Assembly (NCBI RefSeq): GCF_000242635.2
Contig: NC_017770.1
Span: 4,724,669-4,788,668 of the forward strand
Source: Solitalea canadensis DSM 3403
GTDB taxonomy: Bacteria; Bacteroidota; Bacteroidia; Sphingobacteriales; Sphingobacteriaceae
Direction: 5' to 3'
Length of the DNA: 64,000 nt
Shown: positions 46,951-55,710 of the stretch, one piece after another
How positions within the stretch are numbered: the stretch's first letter is position 1
How the letters are laid out: every line of letters begins with the position of its first letter
Position numbers and translations under genes: made by a program
Notes under the pieces: generated by a model
What the model saw: the letters and a program-made list of their open reading frames with translations, nothing else
Told to the model about the DNA's origin: nothing
Database searches by the model: none

Positions 46951-48444
46951 ATGAAGGTACATCATATTAGTACAGCTCCCATTACATTGGAGCTGATTAG
47001 CTCAATTGTGGAGAATGGACAACAATTGGCACTTTCTCCTGAATCTGCTCAAAAGATTACGGCGTGTTTTAATTATTTGCACGAGAAAATTAAGGAGAGC
47101 ACTGAGCCTATATATGGCATTAATACAGGTTTTGGATCATTACAAAATGTTTCTGTTGATAATGATAAACTGGAAACCTTACAAAGCAATTTGTTGAAAT
47201 CACATGCTTGTGGTACCGGGGATGAGGTTCCACAGGAGATCGTGAAATTAATGTTGCTATTGAAAATCCAATCGTTAAGTTATGGTCATTCTGGTGTGCA
47301 ACTTTCAACAGTTGAACGTCTAATTGATTTTTATAATCATGATGTATTGCCTGTAGTTTATACACAGGGCTCATTAGGTGCTTCCGGGGATTTAGCGCCA
47401 CTTGCTCATCTTTCATTGCCATTATTAGGTTTAGGTGAAGTTTATGTAGAAGGAAAGAAAAAAGCTTCTTCGGCTATGCTTCAGCAATTCGGCTGGGAAC
47501 CGTTGCATATGAAAGCAAAAGAAGGTTTAGCATTGATCAATGGAACTCAGTTTATGAGTGCTTATGGTGTTCATTGTTTGTTGCTTTCTAAGAAACTTTC
47601 ACGTGTTGCAGATGTGGTAGCGGCTACATCAATTGATGCGTTTGATTGTCGAATTGATCCTTTTAATGAACTGATTCACCAAATCCGTCCGCATAAAGGC
47701 CAGTTGGAAACAGCCAAATTTATTGCTGAGATTTTGGAGGGAAGTGAATTAATCAGCCAGGGCGGTAAACAGACACAAGATCCATACTCATTCCGCTGTG
47801 TGCCGCAGGTACATGGCGCATCAAAAGATGCGATTAATTATGTGGAATGGGTTTTCTTAACTGAGATCAATGCTGTAACTGACAATCCAAACGTTTTTCC
47901 AGAAGCCGATAAAATTCTTTCAGGAGGTAATTTCCATGGACAACCACTGGCATTGGCATTAGATTTCTTGTGTCTGGCATTGTCAGAACTTGGAAGTATT
48001 TCAGAAAGAAGAACATTTCAATTGATTTCAGGTTTACGCAAATTGCCTGCCTTTTTAGTGGCAAAACCAGGTTTGAATTCAGGTTTAATGATTCCTCAGT
48101 ATACAGCGGCATCAATTGCAAGTCAGAACAAACAGTTATGTACTCCTGCATCTGTAGATTCTATTGTTTCTTCAAACGGACAAGAAGATCATGTAAGTAT
48201 GGGAGCCAATGCTGCAGTTAAAGCTCATAAGGTTGTAAAAAACCTGGTTTCTATATTAGGTATTGAATGGTTGAATGCCACTCAGGCATTAGAACTGCGC
48301 AAGCCGTTGAAATCCTCACCTTTTATTGAGAAATTATTAGTGGATTTTAGAAAAGAGGTAGCATTCATTACTGAAGATCGTCAACTATCCATTGATATTG
48401 AGAAATCGAAAGAATTTATCGTTGAGCGGATTGTTATAGAATAA
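46951..48444 (+). CDS. hutH: Histidine ammonia-lyase
   Basis: A 497-residue enzyme that removes ammonia from histidine to give urocanate. The MIO prosthetic group forms from Ala144-Ser145-Gly146 in GSLGASGDLAPLAHLSLP. YGINTGFGSLQNV, ALINGTQFMSAYG, QDPYSFRCVPQVHGA and NFHGQPLALALDFL are the other family blocks. The length fits HAL. No other histidine-use gene (hutU, hutI, hutG) is next to it, so it stands alone here. It is followed by a 46-bp palindrome that doubles as terminator and operator. Confidence 0.95.
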   Translation: MKVHHISTAPITLELISSIVENGQQLALSPESAQKITACFNYLHEKIKESTEPIYGINTGFGSLQNVSVDNDKLETLQSNLLKSHACGTGDEVPQEIVKLMLLLKIQSLSYGHSGVQLSTVERLIDFYNHDVLPVVYTQGSLGASGDLAPLAHLSLPLLGLGEVYVEGKKKASSAMLQQFGWEPLHMKAKEGLALINGTQFMSAYGVHCLLLSKKLSRVADVVAATSIDAFDCRIDPFNELIHQIRPHKGQLETAKFIAEILEGSELISQGGKQTQDPYSFRCVPQVHGASKDAINYVEWVFLTEINAVTDNPNVFPEADKILSGGNFHGQPLALALDFLCLALSELGSISERRTFQLISGLRKLPAFLVAKPGLNSGLMIPQYTAASIASQNKQLCTPASVDSIVSSNGQEDHVSMGANAAVKAHKVVKNLVSILGIEWLNATQALELRKPLKSSPFIEKLLVDFRKEVAFITEDRQLSIDIEKSKEFIVERIVIE

Positions 48445-48454
48445 TCTACTTTAA

Positions 48455-48500
48455 ACAAAAAAGCGTGTTGTACAAAATTTTGTACAACACGCTTTTTTGT
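48455..48500. promoter_or_regulatory. 46-bp perfect palindrome: hutH terminator and likely YefM-YoeB operator
   Basis: Positions 48455-48477 and 48478-48500 are exact reverse complements with no spacer. The outer part (AAAAAAGCG ... CGCTTTTTT) has the look of a terminator for hutH. The inner part contains TGTACA twice, at 48469-48474 and 48481-48486, with centres 12 bp apart. TGTACA pairs at this spacing are what E. coli YefM-YoeB binds to repress its own operon. The right copy overlaps the -33 element. Confidence 0.75.
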
Positions 48501-48509
48501 TTACTTTTG
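48479..48509 (+). promoter_or_regulatory. yefM-yoeB promoter
   Basis: TTTG at 48479-48482, 19 bases, then TACTTTTG at 48502-48509: an exact -33/-7 pair for Bacteroidetes. The start codon is 20 bases beyond. The -33 element lies inside the palindromic operator. Confidence 0.65.
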
Positions 48510-48528
48510 TTCAAAAATACTATTGAAG

Positions 48529-48783
48529 ATGGAAATTACAACGTACTCATACTTCAGGCAAAACCTTAAGACATTCCTTGATAAGGTTTTATCAAGTCAT
48601 TCGCCCTTATTTGTTACGAGGAATAATGGTGAAGATGTAGTAGTTCTGTCAAAGTCTGACTATGAAAGCATGCAAGAAACTTTTTACTTGCTTAAGAGTC
48701 CAAACAATGCACTCCGACTATTAAAAGGCATAGATGAATATAATAAAGGCATGGGGCAACAGCGGGATTTAATTGAAGAATGA
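48529..48783 (+). CDS. yefM: Antitoxin of the YefM/Phd family
   Basis: An 84-residue antitoxin that binds and neutralises the YoeB toxin and represses its own operon. The N-terminal DNA-binding part reads MEITTYSYFRQNLKTFLDKV, followed by PLFVTRNNGEDVVVLSKSDYESM, the standard YefM pattern. The C-terminal tail, acidic at its end, is the toxin-binding part. A TTG two codons upstream is open but the ATG at 48529 is preferred. Its stop overlaps the toxin start by 4 bp. Confidence 0.93.
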   Translation: MEITTYSYFRQNLKTFLDKVLSSHSPLFVTRNNGEDVVVLSKSDYESMQETFYLLKSPNNALRLLKGIDEYNKGMGQQRDLIEE

Positions 48784-49034
48784 AGATTGTTTTTTTAAGT
48801 GACGCATGGGATGATTATCTGTTTTGGCAATTGACAGATAAAATAATCCTCAAAAAAATTAACAACCTGATAAAAGAAATTGAAAGACAACCTTACGATG
48901 GCAACGGAAAACCTGAACCATTAAAGCATAATTTGGCTGGTTGGAGGTCTCGTAGAATAAACCTGGAACATCGTCTTGTTTATCGGATAGACAATGATTC
49001 TATAATCGTTTTACAATGCAGATATCATTATTAA
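48780..49034 (+). CDS. yoeB: YoeB/Txe-family mRNA interferase toxin
   Basis: An 84-residue toxin of the RelE superfamily that cuts mRNA on the ribosome. The sequence follows YoeB closely: FLSDAWDDYLFWQLTDKIIL, KINNLIKEIERQPYDGNGKP, EPLKHNLAGWRSRRINLEHRLVYRI and the terminal CRYHY. The catalytic Glu, Arg, His and Tyr of the family all have candidates here (E in EIERQP, R in SRRINLEHRLVY, terminal HY). It appears intact, translated with yefM through a 4-bp overlap. Confidence 0.94.
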   Translation: MKIVFLSDAWDDYLFWQLTDKIILKKINNLIKEIERQPYDGNGKPEPLKHNLAGWRSRRINLEHRLVYRIDNDSIIVLQCRYHY

Positions 49035-49067
49035 TAAAGAAGGCTGGAATTTCCAGCCTTCTTTATT
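49033..49067. terminator. Bidirectional terminator
   Basis: Seventeen-base perfect arms (AATAAAGAAGGCTGGAA and complement) around a single central base. It overlaps the yoeB stop codon and precedes the end of the convergent gmhA. Confidence 0.85.
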
Positions 49068-49637
49068 TTATAAAACATTTCGTTCGATATAATCAATTAA
49101 GGAGTGAATGCATTTGATGTGGATCTCCTGCGCTCTATCAGCGTATGTAGAATGTGGAGCCCTGATCTCTACATCGCATTCAGCCGACATTTTTCCACCA
49201 TCTTTTCCAGTAAGTCCAATAATAGAGATTCCTTTCTCTTTGGCAACTTTAATGGCATTCAGTACATTCTCAGAATTTCCACTTGTACTTATTCCCAATA
49301 AAACATCACCTTTTTGTCCGATAGCTTCAAGATACCTTGAAAACACATAAGCATAACCGTAATCATTACCAACACAGCTCATATGTGAGGGATCAGAAAT
49401 CGAGATGGCAGCCAATGCCTTTCGGTCATTCCTGTAGCGGCCCGATAGTTCTTCAGCAAAATGCATTGCATCACACATAGAGCCTCCATTTCCACACGAA
49501 ATGATCTTTTTGCCACTTTTTAATGCATCAACCATTAATTGTCCGGCAGTCTCAAGTGCTTCAAAATTTTTATCATTAGTCAGAAACGCTGTTAAAACGT
49601 CATGCGCTTCTGAAAAGTGTTGTTTTATTTCGTTCAA
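49068..49637 (-). CDS. gmhA: Sedoheptulose 7-phosphate isomerase
   Basis: A 189-residue SIS-domain isomerase that makes D-glycero-manno-heptose 7-phosphate, the first step to ADP-heptose for LPS core. Signature blocks are [57 protein letters not shown] and the C-terminal [14 protein letters not shown]. The start is TTG; no in-frame ATG lies upstream before a stop, and the first internal ATG is too far in. An exact -7 element lies 22 bases before it. Confidence 0.93.
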   Translation of the reverse strand: MNEIKQHFSEAHDVLTAFLTNDKNFEALETAGQLMVDALKSGKKIISCGNGGSMCDAMHFAEELSGRYRNDRKALAAISISDPSHMSCVGNDYGYAYVFSRYLEAIGQKGDVLLGISTSGNSENVLNAIKVAKEKGISIIGLTGKDGGKMSAECDVEIRAPHSTYADRAQEIHIKCIHSLIDYIERNVL

Positions 49638-49658
49638 GACTTATTAATTTTGAAAGCC

Positions 49659-49666
49659 CAAAAATA
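49659..49666 (-). promoter_or_regulatory. -7 promoter element for gmhA
   Basis: Minus strand TATTTTTG, an exact TAnnTTTG match, which supports the TTG start at 49637. Confidence 0.48.
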
Positions 49667-49712
49667 GGTTTTAAAAACAATACTTTTCACAGACTGCGGA
49701 CTAAGACAATAA

Positions 49713-50939
49713 TTAATCGCTTGCTATTAATTTGTAAACAGCTCCCGTTGGACTTAATGGTTGTGTGTCTAAACTCGTAAGCACATAAAGCTGATGATCC
49801 ATGTCCTCTCCAAAGCTTAATACACGCAAATTTTCCGGTTTATTTTTAACCTCCAGTTTTTCTCCACTCCATGTTGTTCCGCTACCCGACAGTGTGAAAA
49901 AAACACCTGTCCAATCAGCAAAAACATACTTGTTTAATAGTGCAGGAACCGCCTCACTGCAGGCAAAATAGCCTCCTGTTACACTTACTCCGTTGTCATG
50001 GTCATATTCATAAATAGGAAGAGTTAGGCCGGTTTGATCACAGTTTGTAGCAGGGTTATAGCAATGAGATGCTTCCATTATCCGCCATCCGTAATTTTTT
50101 CCCTTTTCAACTATATTGATTTCTTCATATTTGTTTTGTCCCACATCCGCGCAGAACAGGCGACCAGTGTTTTTTCTGTCAAAAGAAAACTTCCAAGGAT
50201 TTCTGAAGCCATATGCCCATATTTCTTTACGTTGATTAGGGCCTGAAAAAGGATTGTCAGCTGGGATACCGTAAGGATCGCCACTGTTTACATCAATTCT
50301 GATTATTTTTCCTAAAAGTGTATTCAGATTTTGGCCGTTTCCTATTGTTCCATGTTCATCACCGGCACCACCTCCGTCACCTAATCCCACATATAAGAAA
50401 CCATCAGGACCAAACTCCATATGCCCTCCGTTGTGATTCGATTCTGGCTCTTCAATTTCCATTATTATTCGCTCTGAAGCATCAGCTACATTGGCGTTTG
50501 AGGAGACTTTATACTCGGCTAAAATACTTTTGTGATCACTCCCGGCAGCAGATGAGGGGGCTGAGTAATAAATGTAGAACTTCCCATTTGTTTTATACTG
50601 AGGATGGAAAGCTAATCCGAGAAGTCCACGTTCAGTGTACCTATCGTTCATTTCTACCATTTTACTACTTACATTCAGGAAAGGAGTGGAGATTAGGCTT
50701 CCGTTTTCAATAATTTTGATCGTTCCTTTTTGTTCTACAATGAACAATCGTTTGGACCCATCATCCGGGACCGCCATTTCAACGGGGGATTCCAGGCCTT
50801 CAGTTACTAATCCTAATGCTACAGAACTACCCGGTTGTTGGGGGGTACCGTCGCCCGAATTGCTCTTCCCAGAACAATTCACTAAAAGCGCAAGGCTCAT
50901 TAGTGCGACAAAAGCGAGATATATTGGTTGGTTTTTCAT
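49713..50939 (-). CDS. PQQ-type glucose/sorbosone dehydrogenase lipoprotein
   Basis: A 408-residue beta-propeller protein of the soluble glucose/sorbosone dehydrogenase family. A lipoprotein signal peptide ends at LLVNC, with a Ser/Gly-rich spacer after. Propeller blocks include GLLGLAFHPQYKTNGKFYIYYS, HNGGHMEFGPDGFLYVGLGD and EIWAYGFRNPWKFSFDR. The His and Arg residues used for PQQ binding in the family have candidates here. Some relatives do not bind PQQ, so the reaction is not certain. The ATG at 50939 is chosen over one five codons upstream because the signal peptide starts there. Confidence 0.87.
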   Translation of the reverse strand: MKNQPIYLAFVALMSLALLVNCSGKSNSGDGTPQQPGSSVALGLVTEGLESPVEMAVPDDGSKRLFIVEQKGTIKIIENGSLISTPFLNVSSKMVEMNDRYTERGLLGLAFHPQYKTNGKFYIYYSAPSSAAGSDHKSILAEYKVSSNANVADASERIIMEIEEPESNHNGGHMEFGPDGFLYVGLGDGGGAGDEHGTIGNGQNLNTLLGKIIRIDVNSGDPYGIPADNPFSGPNQRKEIWAYGFRNPWKFSFDRKNTGRLFCADVGQNKYEEINIVEKGKNYGWRIMEASHCYNPATNCDQTGLTLPIYEYDHDNGVSVTGGYFACSEAVPALLNKYVFADWTGVFFTLSGSGTTWSGEKLEVKNKPENLRVLSFGEDMDHQLYVLTSLDTQPLSPTGAVYKLIASD

Positions 50940-51017
50940 AACCATAATATACACTTTTAATCGTTAAAATGAGCCTAACTATTTGATTAAATGCAGTTTA
51001 TGTTTTTTAAAGAAAAG

Positions 51018-51986
51018 TTAAGAGGCTAATATGCCAACCATTCTTAGCATTTCCACATCCATTTTTGCTTCGTCTTTAATTGCTTCAGCAAAAGGAGTAT
51101 AAACGATTTTTTTATCAATCTTACCTACCATCACACCTTTTTGACCGGCAATTAAAGCTTCCACAGCATGAAAACCCAATTCACTAGCCAGCATGCGATC
51201 GAAACATGATGGAGACCCCCCACGTTGGATGTGACCCAACACAGAAACTTTGGTATCAAATTGAGGAAACTTCTCTTTTACCTTTTCAGCTACTGCAAAT
51301 GCGCCACCGGCTTCATCGCCTTCAGCTACAATAATGATCTTTGCAGATTTGCGACGTCCTTTTTCCAAACGATCATATAGTCTTTCCAGATCAAATTTTA
51401 CTTCAGGTAATAAGATGGCTTCTGCACCAGTTCCAATTCCTGTTGCTAAAGCAATTTGACCAGAGTCTCGGCCCATAACTTCAACAAAGAATAAACGGTC
51501 GTGTGATTCAGCGGTATCACGAATTGCATCAACTGCCTTGATTACGGTATTAATAGCAGTGTCGTAGCCTAAGGTAAAATCAGTACCTGATAAGTCATTA
51601 TCAATTGTACCCGGAGCTCCAACTGCAGGAATTCCGTATTCCTTTTCAAATACAGTAGCGCCAGTAAATGTTCCGTTGCCACCAATTGCTACCAACGCAT
51701 CAATGCCTTGAGCTTTTAATTGTTCATAAGCTTTTTTACGACCCTCAGGAGTCATAAAATCCTTACTCCTTGCGGTTTTAAGAATAGTTCCTCCTCGTTG
51801 AATAATATTAGCTACAGATTGAGTTTCTAATGGTACAAACTCGCCATTGATCATTCCTTCGTAACCACGCATTATTCCAACAACTTCAATATTATGATAT
51901 ATAGCAGTACGTACTACTGCTCTTACACATGCATTCATGCCAGGAGCGTCACCTCCGGAAGTAAAAACACCAATTTTCTTAATCAT
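51018..51986 (-). CDS. pfkA: 6-phosphofructokinase
   Basis: A 322-residue ATP-type glycolytic kinase. Signature blocks are IGVFTSGGDAPGMNACVRAV, IGGNGTFTGA, GAPGTIDNDLSGTDFTLGYD with the catalytic Asp, EVMGRDSGQIALATGIG and SVLGHIQRGGSPSCFDRMLA. Length fits bacterial PfkA. The leader of about 65 bases contains an exact -7 element. Confidence 0.96.
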   Translation of the reverse strand: MIKKIGVFTSGGDAPGMNACVRAVVRTAIYHNIEVVGIMRGYEGMINGEFVPLETQSVANIIQRGGTILKTARSKDFMTPEGRKKAYEQLKAQGIDALVAIGGNGTFTGATVFEKEYGIPAVGAPGTIDNDLSGTDFTLGYDTAINTVIKAVDAIRDTAESHDRLFFVEVMGRDSGQIALATGIGTGAEAILLPEVKFDLERLYDRLEKGRRKSAKIIIVAEGDEAGGAFAVAEKVKEKFPQFDTKVSVLGHIQRGGSPSCFDRMLASELGFHAVEALIAGQKGVMVGKIDKKIVYTPFAEAIKDEAKMDVEMLRMVGILAS

Positions 51987-52053
51987 TGTTCAAAAAATTT
52001 TAAGCGCTATTAATTTTTAGGTAAAATACTCGTATACCATTAAACTAATGTGG

Positions 52054-52061
52054 CAAATGTA
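52054..52061 (-). promoter_or_regulatory. -7 promoter element for pfkA
   Basis: Minus strand TACATTTG, an exact TAnnTTTG match, 68 bases before the pfkA start codon. Confidence 0.45.
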
Positions 52062-52122
52062 TATAAATTTTGTAATCTACTTTATGACTTTGGTTATAGA
52101 TTACGATATTCAAGATGCAAAA

Positions 52123-52165
52123 ATAAGAAAGGCCTTCTGAAATATACTCAGAAGGCCTTTCTTAT
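52123..52165 (-). terminator. Terminator of the DsbD-like gene
   Basis: Eighteen-base perfect arms (ATAAGAAAGGCCTTCTGA and complement) around a 7-base loop, followed on the minus strand by a run of T. Confidence 0.88.
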
Positions 52166-52179
52166 GTGTTATTTAATTT

Positions 52180-54288
52180 TTATTTCATTGTTAATTTCTG
52201 ATTCTCAAATGCTTGTTTTCCGCTATCGAGGAAACGAACGTAGTTTTGAATATCAGGGTTGTAAGCCTGAGGTTGTACTAATGCTTTACCAGCATGATCT
52301 ATTAGCACATAATATGGTTGAGAGTTCGTATTGTAGGTTGAAGCTTGTAAATCACTCCATTTTTTTCCAACAGTTGTGATTTTTTTACCGGTTGTTTTTG
52401 AGACATATTGTTCGCTTTCCGGCAATTCGGTTCTATCATCAACGTACAATGAAATCAATACATAATCACCTTTTAAGCGCTGTAATACATCCGGATTTGA
52501 CCAAACATTTGCTTCCATCTTACGACAATTTACACAGCTGTGTCCGGTAAAGTCGACCATTACAGGCTTGCCAACCTTTTTCGCGTAAGCCAACCCTTCT
52601 TCATAATCAAAGAATGCATCAATTCCGTGTGGAGCGTGGAAAATACCTGCATATTTTTTTGCGGTATGAGCCGAAGCCTGATTATTGTTATTAGACCCGC
52701 CACCTACAGTAAGAACTGACAGATCGAAATCTTGAGTTCCCATTGGAGGAGCAAAAGCACTGATCGATTTTAAAGGAGCACCCCATAATCCTGGGATCAT
52801 ATAAATTGCAAATGCAAAAGAAGTTAGCGATAGAAACAGACGAGGAACAGACACATAATGCAGGTCGCTATCATGCGAGAATTTGAGTTTTCCTAATAAA
52901 TAGAATCCTAACATGGTGAAGATCACGATCCATAATACAAGGAATACTTCTCTGTCTAAAATACCCCAGTGATAAGCAAGGTCTACATTCGATAAGAATT
53001 TCAATGCGAATGCCAACTCAATAAAGCCTAACGTAACTTTTACTGAGTTTAACCAACCGCCTGATTTAGGCAGATTTTGTAGCCAGCTTGGAAATATTGC
53101 AAACAAGGTAAAAGGAATTGCCAGCGAAGTAGAAAAACCTAACATTCCCATTGCAGGACCTAAATACTGTCCTTTTCTTGCTGCTTCTACCAACAAGTTA
53201 CCAATAAGTGGGCCTGTACATGAAAACGACGCTAATGCTAAAGCTAATGCCATGAAGAATATTCCCAGTATTCCTCCTTTATCTGCTTTTTCATCCGCTT
53301 TAGTCGCCCATGAGCTTGGCAAAGTAATTTCGAATGCACCAAAGAATGAAGCAGCGAAAACCACTAATACCACAAAGAATATAAGGTTTGCAATTGCGTT
53401 ACTTGCCAGTTGATTTAATGCATCTTCTCCAAGCGCAATTGTAATTCCTAAACCAAATATCACATAGATACCTATGATAGCTAATCCGAATATGATTGCT
53501 TTGCGGATACCTGCAGCACGTGAAGGACTGCGTTTGGTAAAAAAGCTAACTGTTAACGGAATCATAGGGAATATACAAGGCATTAATAAAGCCACAAAGC
53601 CAAATAAAAAGCCTTCTATGAAAATTCCCCAGGTTGACGCTGATTTAATTTCGGTTGGTCCGCCATTTTCATGAGTGGTAATTGGAGTTACTCCACTTTT
53701 TGAAACAGTATCATTCGCAGCTGTATCAACAGTTGTTGCATGTGCGGCTGTACTAGTGCTATCAACTTTTGTAGTTGCCTGTGCTGTTTTAGGATCTGTT
53801 ACAGCAGGAGCAACAGTTGCATCTGCAGTTTTTGGAGTTCCGGTTGCTGAAATGGTGAATTCAACCTCTTCAGGAGGTAAGCACTGTTGGTCGTTACAAA
53901 CCATGTACTCTAATTTACCGCTGATTTTCGCTGAAGGAACTTTTAGTCTTATTTTTTGTTCAAAAACTGCTTTGCCTTCAAAATAAGCGATGTTCATTTG
54001 AAAGGTCTGATCAAATCCTTTGTGAGCAGGAGTTTTCTCGTCAACCTTGCCAACTAATTCATAATCCTTTGAAGGGGTGAATTTAAAGGAAGTCGGAACC
54101 GGGCCTCCATCAGCGATGAACTGTGAATACATATGCCATCCACCATCGATTTTTGCAGTAAGAATCAATACGGCCTCATCACCTTTGGTATTCTTGCTAG
54201 AATACGACCAGGTAACCGGTGTTTCGATCTGTGCATAAACAGCAATGCTACTTATCAGCATCGCTAACATTACTAGTACTCTCTTCAT
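52180..54288 (-). CDS. dsbD: DsbD-like thiol:disulfide interchange protein
   Basis: A 702-residue membrane protein that passes electrons from the cytoplasm to periplasmic thiols. The order is signal peptide (ends AVYAQ), an N-terminal DsbD-type sandwich domain with a Cys pair (MVCNDQQCLPPEEVEF), a Thr/Ala-rich linker, eight or so membrane helices with conserved Cys (LLMPCIFPMIPLTVSFF, ALASFSCTGPLIGNLL), and a C-terminal thioredoxin domain with GHSCVNCRKME. The frame is open upstream to 54336, but an exact -7 element covers that point, so the ATG at 54288 is the start. Confidence 0.93.
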   Translation of the reverse strand: MKRVLVMLAMLISSIAVYAQIETPVTWSYSSKNTKGDEAVLILTAKIDGGWHMYSQFIADGGPVPTSFKFTPSKDYELVGKVDEKTPAHKGFDQTFQMNIAYFEGKAVFEQKIRLKVPSAKISGKLEYMVCNDQQCLPPEEVEFTISATGTPKTADATVAPAVTDPKTAQATTKVDSTSTAAHATTVDTAANDTVSKSGVTPITTHENGGPTEIKSASTWGIFIEGFLFGFVALLMPCIFPMIPLTVSFFTKRSPSRAAGIRKAIIFGLAIIGIYVIFGLGITIALGEDALNQLASNAIANLIFFVVLVVFAASFFGAFEITLPSSWATKADEKADKGGILGIFFMALALALASFSCTGPLIGNLLVEAARKGQYLGPAMGMLGFSTSLAIPFTLFAIFPSWLQNLPKSGGWLNSVKVTLGFIELAFALKFLSNVDLAYHWGILDREVFLVLWIVIFTMLGFYLLGKLKFSHDSDLHYVSVPRLFLSLTSFAFAIYMIPGLWGAPLKSISAFAPPMGTQDFDLSVLTVGGGSNNNNQASAHTAKKYAGIFHAPHGIDAFFDYEEGLAYAKKVGKPVMVDFTGHSCVNCRKMEANVWSNPDVLQRLKGDYVLISLYVDDRTELPESEQYVSKTTGKKITTVGKKWSDLQASTYNTNSQPYYVLIDHAGKALVQPQAYNPDIQNYVRFLDSGKQAFENQKLTMK

Positions 54289-54333
54289 TCGTTTATCTAT
54301 GTTTAGGTTAAGCCAACTGAGCATCGGCAATCG

Positions 54334-54341
54334 CAAAATTA
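54334..54341 (-). promoter_or_regulatory. -7 promoter element for the DsbD-like gene
   Basis: Minus strand TAATTTTG, an exact TAnnTTTG match, 46 bases before the ATG at 54288. It excludes the longer start at 54336. Confidence 0.5.
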
Positions 54342-54377
54342 GAAAAATATTTATGCGTAATTGTAAGATTTACATTA

Positions 54378-55139
54378 CTATATAAACTCTATTTCTTTAA
54401 AGGAGAATGACTTAACCTCATTATTTATATCTACTTGAAGCTGACCGCATTGGCTAACTCCAACTATTTCACCATAAAAAACTTCGCCATTAGCCCTATA
54501 AAGGTCTCTTACGCCAAGTCTGTATAACTGATTAAGATAATCAGTATTTAATTTATCTAGTGCCCCATTCTTTAGTTGTAGATATCGGGCTTCAAGATAT
54601 ACGCTTAATGCATTTAAACAGTTTTGTAACAAGTAATCTTCATTTTTTATCAATTTAAATGAGATGGCTTTTACAGCTTGAGGAAAATGACTTTGATTGA
54701 TATTTAAACCGATTCCCACTATCGATTGTTTTAGGTGAGTGCCCGAAAGAAAATTCTCAATTAAAATACCTCCAAGCTTATTGTCTTCCCAATAAATATC
54801 ATTAGGCCATTTTATGCTAACTTTACCCCCTAGAAAATGAACTGCAAAGTCAGCAACGCCTAAACTAACTGCTTTATTGAGATCAAATTGATCAACGGCT
54901 TTTACAAAAGTTGGACAGAGCAAAAAGCTAACAGTAAGGTTCTTTCCCGGCTCTGCAAACCATTTGTTCTGCATTTGCCCCCGCCCGCTATGCTGGTTTT
55001 CTGCCATAATAACAGTACCTTCGGGAGGTGGCGTAGAATTTGTAAGTAAATTCTTTAAATAATTGTTGGTCGAATCAACTTCGCTTAATGCAACGAGATT
55101 TTGACCTATAAATAATGCAGAATTAGTAGTAAATTGCAT
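54378..55139 (-). CDS. birA: Biotin--[acetyl-CoA-carboxylase] ligase
   Basis: A 253-residue enzyme that joins biotin to its carrier protein. The family blocks are SEVDSTNNYLKNLL, AENQHSGRGQMQNKWFAEPGKNL (biotinyl-AMP loop, usual GRGRxGR form altered), VSIKWPNDIYWEDNKLGGIL and GIGLNINQSHFP. There is no N-terminal helix-turn-helix, so it is a catalytic-only form. An ATG at 55175 is open but falls inside the -7 element, so 55139 is used. Divergent from rsfS. Confidence 0.93.
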   Translation of the reverse strand: MQFTTNSALFIGQNLVALSEVDSTNNYLKNLLTNSTPPPEGTVIMAENQHSGRGQMQNKWFAEPGKNLTVSFLLCPTFVKAVDQFDLNKAVSLGVADFAVHFLGGKVSIKWPNDIYWEDNKLGGILIENFLSGTHLKQSIVGIGLNINQSHFPQAVKAISFKLIKNEDYLLQNCLNALSVYLEARYLQLKNGALDKLNTDYLNQLYRLGVRDLYRANGEVFYGEIVGVSQCGQLQVDINNEVKSFSFKEIEFI

Positions 55140-55172
55140 TTTAGTGAGTATTAAATCAAGTTTATAAATTTT

Positions 55173-55180
55173 CAAAGTTA
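55173..55180 (-). promoter_or_regulatory. -7 promoter element for birA
   Basis: Minus strand TAACTTTG, an exact TAnnTTTG match, 34 bases before the ATG at 55139. Confidence 0.5.
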
Positions 55181-55189
55181 GGTTTTTGA

Positions 55190-55564
55190 ATGGTAAAAAA
55201 CAGAAGAACGGATGAATCCCAAATGATTTCAGATGTTATCATTCACGGAATTCAGGAGAAGAAAGGAAATGAAATTGTGAGGCTTGACCTCCGAAATATA
55301 CACAGTTCTGTTACCGATTATTTCATCATTTGTGATGCAGAATCGACTACCCAGGTAAGAGCCATTGCTAATTCAGTGGAAGCAGAAGTGTATAAAGCAT
55401 TGAAAGAAGAACCCTGGAGAAAAGAAGGGTTAGATCATTGCGAATGGGTTTTGTTAGATTTTGTGAATGTGGTTGTACACATTTTTAAAAAAGACAAACG
55501 TTTATATTATGGTGTTGAAGAATTGTGGGGTGACGCGGAAATAAAGACCTACCAAAGCGCCTAA
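55190..55564 (+). CDS. rsfS: Ribosomal silencing factor RsfS
   Basis: A 124-residue protein that binds ribosomal protein uL14 and blocks joining of the subunits in poor growth. The family blocks are VRLDLRNIHSSVTDYFIICD, AESTTQVRAIANSVEAEV, WVLLDFVNVVVHIF and RLYYGVEELWGDAE. Normal length. It lies before ftsH on the same strand, a common arrangement in the phylum, with about 146 bases between them. Confidence 0.95.
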   Translation: MVKNRRTDESQMISDVIIHGIQEKKGNEIVRLDLRNIHSSVTDYFIICDAESTTQVRAIANSVEAEVYKALKEEPWRKEGLDHCEWVLLDFVNVVVHIFKKDKRLYYGVEELWGDAEIKTYQSA

Positions 55565-55710
55565 TTGTTTGGTTAGTTATCACGTAGCTATGTAACAATA
55601 GTTTGTTATTGACAAACAGATTATTAATTATGTAATTATTTGATTATCTCGCAGCAGAATAAAACAAACTTGCAACCCTCAGGTTATAAAATCTATTAAT
55701 TACAACTTTA

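Noticed and set aside
46951-48444. A histidine-use operon around hutH
   Set aside because: The neighbours are polA and a toxin-antitoxin pair; no hutU, hutI or hutG is present in the window.
54289-54336. Longer N-terminus for the DsbD-like protein
   Set aside because: The upstream ATG lies within an exact -7 promoter element, and the signal peptide begins at 54288.
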